64,000 bases of DNA from Lutjanus erythropterus. Its lineage: Eukaryota > Chordata > Actinopteri > Lutjaniformes > Lutjanidae. The notes under the pieces were generated by a model. It did no database searches, was not told where the DNA came from, and saw only the letters and a list, made by a program, of their open reading frames with translations. Location: the NCBI GenBank assembly GCA_020091685.1, contig CM034603.1, positions 33,155,696-33,219,695 of the forward strand. Direction: 5' to 3'. Positions 51,841 to 62,099 of this stretch are shown piece after piece; position 1 is the first letter of the stretch, and each line of letters opens with the position of its first letter. A program made the position numbers and the translations under genes.

Positions 51841-53631
51841 ATGTTGCAGCTTGACCGGATGATGCACCCACAGGCATGAATTCTGAGAAAATATTGAGTA
51901 AGTTTTAAAGCTGTGAAATCATTCAAAGACACCTTGTAAATTTAGTTAATGGTAAATAAAAAAAATCAATTAAATGAAAAGTCAAAATCACTAAAAAATG
52001 AGCAGATATAATTGAAATGCGAGGCAGATGTAATTGAGAATGAGACTATTATTTACTAAAACAATTGTGCTACATTTACTTAATGTTTTTAGATCAATTT
52101 AATTTATTCTGGACAATCAATTATCAAAATAAATATTTTACATCAACTTAATTTTTAACTGTATTTATGCTTTGCTTGTACTTTGAGGTGAAAACAAATG
52201 ATAAACATAAAGTTATTGTGCACACATTAGCATTTTGATTAAACATTTATTAATCAAATTTAACCAGTATGACATGACATTAAGTGTGTGTGTGTATATA
52301 AGCACATATTTTGAACAAAAATAGGATTTACAAGACTTACAATGAATACATTTAGTGTGTTATGTAGCAGACAACAATTTTTTGATTTGGCTCAGAACAG
52401 AAGACTCCTCGGGTGAAAACTTTGTGAACCACGTAGCAGGACATGAAGTGCAGTCAAGTGTGCGGAGGAAGAGGGGCTGCACTTTTGGTACGGCTGCAGG
52501 CGAGTGGTGCTTGCTGAATGCACATGAACACAGGATGGAATCCAAGAGAAAACTGAAAATGATCTTGCATGTCCGGTGAGTGTGTGAGGGACACTGCAAA
52601 ACGTCGTCAGTCGTGACATCAGGAAAACCGTGTGGAACTAAAGTGACACCTACTCTATAATGTGCTTCTTCTCCCACACTGAGAGACACCAAGATACCAA
52701 ACAGGTGCAGGTTGGTGAGAACATGCTAGCGAAGTTGCAGTTGCAGAGCACCTGCAGAAAGTCTACTCAGGACGTTAATTTTTGAGAAAAGAAATTTGAG
52801 TTTCATTGAGTTTCACCAGTTACTCTGCTTATCATTGACTATATTATTATTTAGAAAAATCTAAAAGATGAAAAAAAGAAATTTCACAACCAAAGATTCA
52901 GGACATTGCTAAATCTCACATACTGCCAACAATTTGGCTTGATTAAATGTGATTTCTCTACTTCAAAGACTTGCAAATCTTCAAATGACATCTGTTCAAT
53001 CTGTGGTACCTGAAGTGTATGTCAGGGATGGGAACAGAACAGGAAAAAGAAATATGTCAAAGCAGCTGAACAACAGTTTGTGCTGGTATTTCAATGAAAA
53101 CAACTTAATGTAACATTAATACACTTTATTCAAACTCAGCTTCATTCAACATTCATTTCACTTCATTTGACAAAAGCTGCGGTTGGCTTTCCGGAGATTA
53201 CGTATTAGATATGTATCCATGGAGATGCAGAAAACATTTTCACCCCCTCAGCTGTTAGATTGCAGTTTCATAACTGCTATTTCGTAATGAAAGTGTCCAG
53301 TACCCTACTGATAGTGACATTAAATTCTGCTAAAAGAACTCTAGATGGCTGCTGAATTCTTTCTGCCCTCAGGAATACAGGTATAATAACAAGCAAACAC
53401 ACACACTAACACTATTGCAGAAACACGACACATTATTTCCTCACCCCTTCTCTCCGATGTATTTTATCTACAACCCTGTCACATTGTTAAATGTTGCCCT
53501 GACAATAGCAGGTATTCTGTTGACAAGATGGAGTGAGTCGGGCAGCAGTGCAGGGACGATAAAGACTATCAGTATGTATACACACAGGATGTTTACTAAG
53601 CACCAGTGTGGTTAATCCTGTATGTTGTTTT

Positions 53632-53686
53632 ATATATTCAACAAAAATATAAATGCAACACTTTGGTTTTTGTTCCCATTTTTCAG
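53632..53686 (+). mobile_element. Solo terminus of a DNA transposon (TATTCAACAAAAATATAAA)
   Basis: TATATATTCAACAAAAATAT then AAATGCAACACTTTGGTTTT then TGTTCCCATTTTTCA matches the terminal segment of a common fish DNA transposon whose ends read CAACAAAAATATAAACGCAACACTTTTG. Similarity stops after about 55 bases, so only one end is kept. Confidence 0.65.
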
Positions 53687-54522
53687 ATGTAGGCTAGTAC
53701 GTGTTGCCGTCATTGTTTGGGTTGGTCAGGTTTAGGCATGAGGAGTGACTGGTTAGGATATGAATATCATGGTAAGCCAATCTAAGGCAGAGTAGGGTGG
53801 GTGATCGCTTTGCCCTCCTGGAGAAAAAAAATAGCATCTGTAGCCCCATGTGAAGTAGCCATTGCTCTGTGCTGAATAATTTTCTTTTTTTTATGCCTCT
53901 GCACCGGTGACCACTGTGTTTTCGTACGTCTGTGCCATTCCTGTTAATGCAATGTGACAGAATTTCTTCAAACCTGGCAAACAAGTCCACTTACACTGAG
54001 AAGGATGGACTGATTCGATTTTGGGGAATCAAAGGTTCAAGAATTCAAGAATCAATATGCTGTTTATCACAAAATTGCACAAATATATCTAAGGTGATAG
54101 GATAATATATAATTCATTAAACTTTGACAAAGTTTATATAACCAAGTTCTTAAATGCAGCTGAACAGTTTTGCCTAAATAAGATTATATTTAATTAAATT
54201 TGAATGAAGACAGACTGACAGCTCCTCAGTACTTTCTTCCACTATCTGGATACGTTGCTAAAGTGTTGAATCAAAAAGTTTGGAAAAAAATGTATAGAAA
54301 GAATCTAACTTTATCAGACATAGCTTGCAGTATTATTTCAATATAAACAGCATAATGTCGTGTTTTAAAGGATTATTTTAGCCAAAGAAGTACAAGTCTT
54401 TTATTCATCCTTCAATGTATATGAAAACATAAACATTAAAAACATTTGGAGGTACATTGTTTTCCTCAGATATTAATGTTGCCTGTGTTTCTACGATGAC
54501 AAAGCCTGAATCAACCCCTATA

Positions 54523-54523
<1 letters not shown>

Positions 54524-54575
<52 letters not shown>
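54524..54575. repeat. (CA)n microsatellite
   Basis: About 26 uninterrupted CA units, extended by ATGCACACACA. The frames through it at 54405-54681 are artefacts. Confidence 0.97.
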
Positions 54576-54577
<2 letters not shown>

Positions 54578-55429
54578 CACACACATCATTGGCCACAGTT
54601 AGCCCCTCAGGCAGCCATAGACCAGAATTTGATATGGCAGCTTTTAAGATAATGTCTTGGAACATTAGCCTTTATAAGTAACATCACTGCATGAAAGAGG
54701 AGCTACAAAGAGGCAGGTAGAGAGATTCAGCACTAAAGTCATCATGCTCCATGAAAACTGTGCCACTGGAGTTTAATAACGTTTTCTTTTCTCCAGTTTT
54801 TATCCCAACAGGGAATTGGAGAAACTCTCTCCACTGCTCTGCAGCATAAAATGTAAATTAAGCACAATATCGAAACAGTGCCCTAAATTCTTGCTAGTAT
54901 AACTACTATGACTGCTACTGTACTACTCCATTTATTACAGCTAATGATAATAATGAAAAAAAAGGAAAAAACACTTGTAAATCCTGGAAAAAGCTTCAGT
55001 TTTATGTTTCTATATTTAAATATCAGAGTTATTATTAGTGCTAAATGATAAAATTGGCTTTCTTTCATAAAACAGTCCAGCTGGTCAGTACGAACTTTAA
55101 CTCAATGCAGACTCTACTGGGTAAACCTTGTGTCCAACTCGTGATTTATCATTAGTGGAAGTGCTCTTTTTTCAGGCGAGGATGGACCCCTGCACTATAA
55201 AACACTGCAGGAATCGCTGATCCATCCAGCTATTTCCTGCCACTTATCTGGGTCCAAAAAGCTGCAGCAGCATGCTGAGTAAGGTAGCAGTTATTTGGGG
55301 ATCCCTCTGAGACTCACCTTGTTGAGGCTGAGGGGTTTGGATGTCTACATGACTCTGGGACCTGTTGTCGCTGGACGCAACAGCTCATTTAGGGTCACGC
55401 AAGGCACATCGGTCTCAGGAGGTGGCCGG

Positions 55430-55575
55430 ACCATTGTGTTCACTACGTGGTACGGCTCGGCCCAGCCCACCTATACTCGATGTGCTTTTGTTACCATGTA
55501 CTTTCCACTGCAGCTGGTACCCCCTCAATGTAGGTGGGACTCTAGTTTGTTGTCATAGCAACGCCAGGTGAAGCT
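55430..55575 (+). repeat. Interspersed repeat with GTACGGCTCGGC and GTTGTCATAGCAACG words
   Basis: ACGTGGTACGGCTCGGCCCA, then TACTTTCCACTGCAGCTGGT, then TTGTTGTCATAGCAACGCCA. A 'TTTCCACTGCA..GGTACC' plus 'GGCTCGGC' composition is typical of a GC-rich dispersed repeat of fish genomes. The GTTGTCATAGCAAC word is an imperfect inverted repeat resembling an RFX X-box, so independent regulatory activity is possible. The frames at 55295-55571 are attributed to this repeat. Confidence 0.5.
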
Positions 55576-56289
55576 GCCGTGACAGCATCTTCAATGCAAC
55601 ATAAAACACACAGGAACATTTCCCATTGAAATCCTTTCATCGACAACCAACAGAAAAATCTGCACGTCTGTGGGCAGACTTTTTTTTTTTTAAATTCTGG
55701 TTGCAACTTGAAGTCGTTGTGTGTTCAATAGTTTTTTCACTCCTCCATTTAATATCACCTTAGCTCCCTTGGAATCCCAACTGAGGTTATGTCAAAAAAA
55801 TACCAGTTTATATAAACGATTTTCACAATGGAACAGCAAAAAAAAGTGAGTCAAGGTGAGCCCACAGTCTTTGATTATAAAGTGGAAACAGCACAAAAGC
55901 TTATTTATGCCCCCTCTATGTACAATACGACAATTTCAAACGATGTAACCATCACTGCTCACATACTTCCATATGCTATTTACATTGGCATTGATGTTAA
56001 GCAATACATCCACTAGAGGGTGCCATTCAGAGTCACACATTACCCCAAAGAAGAAGAAGAAGAATCAAAAGTTTCTGAGAGCAACAAACATGGTGATGCT
56101 GGGGGAGGTTGTAATAATGTGACTTTTTGGCTGTGGTCTGTGTTTTTGAAATTGTAGTGAAGGTAAAATGTAGAGAAGAATCCTTTTCACAAACTAATTG
56201 ATGACAAACATCCTTTTCAGTCCTTTGTTTGAACCAGTATGCGGATGTTACATTTAGCATAATTGAGCCTTAAAAGCAATTCCAAGACA

Positions 56290-56525
56290 CTTAAACAACT
56301 CTAGTAACTTTGGAACAATCAACCTCACCTGGACTGTGGAGAACGAGGCCGTCTGCTGGAGCTCGACTCTGAAGGGGAGCTTGAACGAGCACGAGCGCTT
56401 GGGACTGTACCACAGCCCAGGGAGCAACGTTCAGCAGCTGCCATATGGACACACCACCTGCAAGGCAAGGTGCTGGGTTCTGTTGCATTGCCAGGGAAGC
56501 TGACCCACGTCTCTGTTTGACCACA
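56290..56525 (+). other. GC-rich open block of unknown nature, possible exon relic
   Basis: Unlike its AT-rich surroundings, this block is GC-rich and open in several frames. One plus frame reads SNFGTINLTWTVENEAVCW, then SSTLKGSLNEHERLGLYH, then SPGSNVQQLPYGHTTCK, with mostly G or C at third codon positions and no stop for about 65 codons. It begins without a start codon and ends at TGA near 56500. I do not recognise the protein. It could be a relic of a GC-rich gene or retroelement, or just a locally GC-rich intronic segment; a second plus frame and a minus frame (56291-56632) are also open, which weakens the coding case. Confidence 0.25.
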
Positions 56526-58403
56526 AACACACATATGCTGAAAAACGCTGCTTGAGATGCAGACGCTCGCTGCTGCCAACTTCCGGCTCTGATGTCTTGA
56601 ATTAAAGTAGACTGGGGGTCATAGTGTCGCACAGCTAACTGAGGATAAGTTGGTCTGAAGATGTGTAATGAAATAAAATGCCTGAAATGAATTATGATCA
56701 GCAGAGGGGGGTGGTTTTAAAAGAATCCACCTGCAAACCTGCACCCATGGGCTCCCCATTATGTTTGAAATAGAGAGTTTTATGTGGGTTGTCCTCCTTT
56801 GATCTTGCATCATCGCTTTCTCCCCGTGGCCGTTGAAGTCAGTGAGGGACACTGACAGCCTTAACGCATCAATAAGCTGCTGCCTGAACTCCACTGAAGC
56901 ATGACTCACCACCGGCTACAAAACTTTGAAAGCAACTTTAGACTGTCGATGAGATGCAAGAAAGCGTGAGTGCAGTAATCTTTTGACAAATACCACATTT
57001 GAAATACTTTGATTGTGTGAAGCATTTAATTTCAGGGTGGTCCTGCTCGAGTCAGGATTAGTTTATTAATTTAAATGAGTTCATGCAGACTGATATAAAG
57101 GTGGGACTTCAAACACAAAAAACAAAATTAAAAAATAATATTCTTTTTTTAAGCTTCTGTGCTAGTGACAGCTGTGGCCACAGGCATTATGTTCTTGGGT
57201 TGTCCGTCAATCTGTCCCATTCTTGTGGATGTACATTATGTGAGTCTGGACAGATGTAAACTGCCTCTTGACTGGTTGGTGGCAGCATACAACCACGAGG
57301 CTGTAATTCTAGTTTATGTGTCCATGGTTCCCTGCTTGTTATTTTTTGCCAAGATGATGTTGTTTCCTAATTAAGCTTGGATGAAATTGTACAGAGCTTT
57401 AGCGCAGCTGCAGCTTAAATTTCGTAGATCAGAAACAAACATACACATATCTAGTTTGTTATATCTGCTCATTTAAATGTCACCAGGATGAAAAGAAAGT
57501 GTTTGATGAAGTAAAATACTTAAAAGGGTGTTTTTTTTCTCATAGATATGACTCAGACTCGCAAAAACAAATTTAGACATATCAACGAAGGAGCACCACA
57601 TGTCCTACATCTGTCCTTTTTTTTGTACCCAGTGTGGACAATCTGGGAGAACCATGTGAGCTGGTGATAAGACTGTGCATGAATTTTCAGTTCAGCCATG
57701 AGGCAGAGCTGCTCACAGTCACACACCAAAACACAGCCTTGGAAAAAAAAAACACAAAACGTACTGTAAAAAATTCACAAGAGACAGGCAGGGGAAGAGG
57801 GGAGCTTGAAGAAATTGACATTTAGTTTGGTGGAGAGAGATAATACGCATAATAGTGTTGCACAAACATTGCTCACGGCTGTGAGGAAAGCAGTCATCAC
57901 AGTGGATACTGTAAAGAACAGGCTATTGGATTGATTTCAGTTTTTGGTGAATGCATTCAGGCTACTGTCGAATTCTTTTGTTAATGTTGTGTGTTTTTTT
58001 TTTTTTTACAAAATCCGAAAAGCACAACTTGACATTGTGATCTAATATTCAGTGCCAAAAATGTTTAAAAAAGCAGACACTGCAAGCTTTTCACCAAGAT
58101 GCTTTTAAGCTGATTTGAAATGTCTTTATTGAATCAAGGAGCCAGTGGCACGCTGCCAGGATGTAAGGGGATTTTAATTTGCTTTTATCGGTGAAAAGTG
58201 GAGGAACGCCTCTGTTCCACTCAGCATACCAGCTACAAAATCTGTCCTTTTGGAGTTGCGTTGGTGTATGTGTGTGCATTCGTGCGGTTTCTCCATCGAG
58301 CTAAATACTCCTGAGGCTTTTGAAGAGACAAGCGACAATGGCAGTGAAAGTAAAGGGAGATGATTCAGAATGAGAAATGTATTTTTATTTGTATGTTTAT
58401 TTA

Positions 58404-58523
58404 ACAGCACGTCTTTGTATTGTATTCAATTGAATACAAGTTGAAAATGATTTTCAAACCATTGCATTCCATTTATATTTATGTTTTAGACAATGTCCAA
58501 AACTTTTTGGAATTGGGGTTGTA
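58404..58523 (-). mobile_element. Solo end of the TACAACCCCAATTCC-type DNA repeat
   Basis: Minus-strand sequence starts TACAACCCCAATTCCAAAAA, then TTGGACATTGTCTAAAACAT, ATGCAATGGTTTGAAAATCA, then TATTCAATTGAATACAATAC and AAAGACGTGC. This order matches one end of a very common fish repeat that I recall. The other end (GCTGGGACAG-type sequence) is missing. Confidence 0.75.
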
Positions 58524-58904
58524 TTATGAAAAAAAAAAGCTAAGCTAGGAAAAATATGTCAACCCTCTCATGCGTGTATATTAGGACATTATCTTAACAT
58601 TTCTGTGTTATGTACCATGTAACACTTTAACAATGAGAACTTTCTGCTTGTGTTCAGAGAGCACCCATTTGCTTGGCTTTTAATGGAGAGAAATACAAAA
58701 GTCTATATGTGTGACTGAGGGTGGGACAGTAATTCATCACACAAGGGAACATTTACTCGCACACAATGAGATCCTCTTTCTCTCCCGCTCTGTATCTGAA
58801 AGGTCAGAGGATGAGAGCCATTTTTTTTCAGAGCAATGAGCTTTGCAGCTCTCTGCTTCTTGCTATTTCCACCCAGACTTATGAATCCATTCTTTATCAT
58901 CTCT

Positions 58905-59115
58905 AATAAAATTTGCCCGCTCTCCCTATTGCATTACTTTCCATCCCTGTTCGCTCTGTAAGACGACTCCGGGCTGATAGGCCGTTATCAGACCACAGCT
59001 AAGCCTGGGACAATTATTCAGCCATTAGACCAAGCAGGAAGTCTGATTAGCTCCATCGTCAGACATCTGCCGTCCCACCTGCAACCCAAGGTCTAAATAA
59101 CCTCAGCTACAGCAC
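58905..59115. promoter_or_regulatory. Candidate conserved regulatory block
   Basis: A compositionally balanced, complex segment in otherwise AT-rich repeat-littered DNA. It carries the palindrome CTGATAGGCCGTTATCAG (two inverted GATA sites, 58974-58991), GACAATTATTCAGCCATTAG, TCTGATTAGCTCC and a CCCACCTGC E-box-like word. It matches none of the dispersed repeats listed. This looks like an intronic enhancer, but that is inference from composition and motifs only. Confidence 0.3.
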
Positions 59116-59433
59116 AGAAATGTCTGAGCACTGCTTTGTGGCCAGTATTTTTACAGCAAGTCTTGGAATTCTCTTTATTTGTTTAGGATTAAAATAACAC
59201 TTTTTGCTATCTTTCAGATTGTGGTAGATTTATAATTAATGCATTGTCTATTATTGACTCAGTTTGCAGGCAGTTTCAGTCTGTGCTTTTGTTCTTCTGT
59301 TGAAAGTGAACAGGATTTATTGTTTTCCAAAACATGACTGCAGACAGTGGGTTGCAGGATTATATTCTTAAACAAAACAAAGTCAGATTTGTTCTTGGAC
59401 GTATGCATAATCTTAGAAATAATTGGTCATTTC

Positions 59434-59530
59434 TGGGGTTGGGTGATTGGATGAAATTATCAGCTATCAGCAACTGTGAGTTTGTTTTTTGGTAATTTAA
59501 TAGTCTACACATGTGACGGACTCATTCAGT
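59434..59530 (+). repeat. Terminus of GGGTTGGGYGATTGGATGA repeat
   Basis: GGGGTTGGGTGATTGGATGA followed by ATCAGCTATCAGCAACTG corresponds to the complementary end at 20280-20373. The body beyond about 60 bases is too diverged to follow. Confidence 0.55.
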
Positions 59531-60126
59531 GACTCATATTTTCACTCATAACGTGTTGAATTAAAGGTGTATTTCCAAACCAGCCATGGTTGGGATGGTG
59601 GAAAGACTAACCAAGATGGTTTTGGTTGGTTTTATTTTCTTTTTTATGTCAAGTTTGAATTGATAGTGTGGCTAGCATGGTTAAAATATCAAGCTAAACG
59701 GTGTAAAGTGTATAACCATAAGTAGATGACCAGGGAAGAAATACAAAGTTAAAAGTTGAAGGGGTGAACTTTTTTTGGCATACCAGAAAAAGTTCGCAAA
59801 TATGATAATACTTCTGCACAAGAGTTTGAAGCTGGTGTTTGTAGAATACCAACTCAAATTTTATGTTGCTGCTATTAGTACTCTGATAGTTATTGTACTG
59901 TTTTAACCTTTGTAATGAAAGAGGTGTTCTTTAATGTTGTCAACTGTCACTTTGTGCTTTTTAAAAAAATTAAGTACCACTTCATGTACTGTTTTAAAAG
60001 CAATGCTTTAGCAGCAGTAAAAACCCATCGATACCCAACCATAGTGATACACTTTGGGGGATGAGGGCAATGAATGCCTGCAAATATTACTCCTGCTGTT
60101 GGAGGAGAAGCAACCCCTCAGACAGG

Positions 60127-60149
60127 CACACACACACACACACACACAC
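60127..60149. repeat. Short (CA)n microsatellite
   Basis: About eleven CA units. Confidence 0.9.
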
Positions 60150-61975
60150 GGAAATATATCGAGGATGGACTGATGGTGGCTGGTTGGAAAGTTTTATTGC
60201 CCAACACTGGTGCCTGTTCTTTGTATTGTGATACATATGTATGATTGTCTATTTTGAGTCAGTAAATCATCTTACTTCCTTTCCATTTTACACATTTTGG
60301 ATGAGGTGATGAAGTTGGAAGTCCTTATTTAGTCTGAAAACTTCCGTCACACTTTAGTGATCTGTTCGGGGAGTTTGTGTCTTCTGCCACTCAGGCAAAA
60401 TTGCAGCTCATCTCCCTGAGAAGATGAATTCAGTCATTGACTTGATTTGACTACTTCAGTTAAACATTTAATTAAAATGATTTTTTTTTTCTCAGCACAT
60501 TTTGATGAAAAACATTCCACAAAATCACTCAAAGCTGCTGTGAAGCAGGAAAGAGAGTAGTGAGACCTGTCGCTGCCGTTGAATTAAAGAATGTGATGAT
60601 GATAAGTGTGAGACAGAAACACTCCCTTTATAACTGTGAATCTCATTGTCATTGGTTAAGGGGTCCAAATAAGTACAGTTTTATGTACAAAGCAATATTT
60701 TACAGAGAATTTGAAGCATTTTCTTGTTGTTCAGACCTATTTTGCAAAAGGGTACAGTACAGCACACACTGTATTATTATAGTGCATGCTTTTGAGCCAT
60801 CTGTAGGACGTTACAGATGAGCTAACTAGCTTCACAACACCAATTTGGAATTCAGCTGCCCAAGCATTTTTACAGAAGCTACTCATCTTCCCCTGAAATG
60901 ACCTGCTTGGCTGAGAGTAAAGAATTTGCTCTGTAGGTACTTACTGTATGAATGTGTATGTTCTTACTGAGGATCTATTCCCAGAGTGGCTGGCTTATAG
61001 GCCACATGTTTGATGAGTTCATTAGAATCAGCTTTTCCCAAAGACAATAAACACAGGCTCTGTTATGAAGAGACTGCAATGATCCCCTGCATTTCTATAA
61101 TTAACCGACAAATTAGCAAGCAGCAAACGGGGAAGGAGGGTGAAGAGGACAGATGGCGGGGTTGCCACCCATGCTGATGGTATACAAGTGTGTTAGTGAG
61201 CAAAAGCCTGAAAATAGACAGATCAATAAACAAGGCTGAAGGAGGCAGAGGACAAAAACACAATATAGAAGAATGAAAGCAAACTAAGGCCACAGACGCA
61301 GCAGATGTGCCATATGAAGTGCCACATCCGAGAAGAGACTGTAGGGGACATGGTGGACTGGTGCAGACATGCTGCTGGTGTCAAGGGCACAGGTCTCATT
61401 ACAACTTCGGGGCGGGAGAAAATTCAGCCCTGGACTTATCTGCTTGGACTTGAGTAGGAGGGAATGTGGTTTATATGAATTCTTCATGTTAAAATACCCT
61501 CCCAGTGGTCCTTGAAGTGGACAGACTGTTCATAGCAAAAACTTTTCTTTTTTTAACAAAGACTCTTCTCTGATTCACTTCTATCTGCAGGCACAATCAT
61601 ATATATACTGACTGGTCCAGCACTATAGCACTTGTTTTGGCCCTATAGCAGGAAAGTGACATACGCAGGATAGATGTAGGGAGAGACATGCATCTGAGAG
61701 AGGTGTCAGAGCGAGGGGGCTGCACACATACATATTGTCAGGCGCCCTGAGCACCAGAGACCTAGATTTGAGGAAAAAAAGCAAAAACAACACAAGTAAC
61801 AGCAGCGTCTGTCACGTGATGCATCAAATTAGTACACAATTATTAATCGGCAGCAACTGTTTTTACTCTTGTTTTCTACATGAATGCCAAAGTGAAGTGT
61901 TCCAGGAGCGTTCTGTCTCCGGTCTGTTCCAGGCCTGCGGGAACAAAGCGTTTTAAAGACAGACTGCTAATGGTC

Positions 61976-62055
61976 CTATCCCTCGGCAACATCCTTCTTC
62001 TTGATTCTGAACAGCTTGGATTGTATCAGTTTATCCAGACACTGCTGAAGAAACA
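61976..62055 (-). CDS. Unassigned 3'-terminal coding exon
   Basis: On the minus strand a strong polypyrimidine tract and acceptor (TTATTCTGTTCTGTTTTCAG) is followed by an open frame in phase 1: two bases, then FLQQCLDKLIQSKLFRIKKK and DVAEG, then TAG at 61978-61976. The peptide is amphipathic with a heptad-like pattern of L/I/F and a basic end, and looks like a real protein C-terminus, not translated noise. I do not recognise the family. Upstream exons should lie at higher coordinates, either between 62.1 and 64 kb or outside the window; I could not identify them with confidence. If the clstn2 intron really spans this point, it is an antisense nested gene; otherwise it marks the next gene. 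A chance acceptor-plus-frame of 25 codons remains possible. Confidence 0.45.
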
Positions 62056-62099
62056 CTGAAAACAGAACAGAATAAAGCTTTATTTGAAGAATAAACGCT

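Noticed and set aside
52355-52579. Plus-strand block ending in an ideal donor (GTCCG|GTGAGTG at 52579-52580)
   Set aside because: It could be an alternative first exon, but there is no CpG-rich promoter or plausible signal peptide, and the frame has no known domain; a single good donor is weak evidence.
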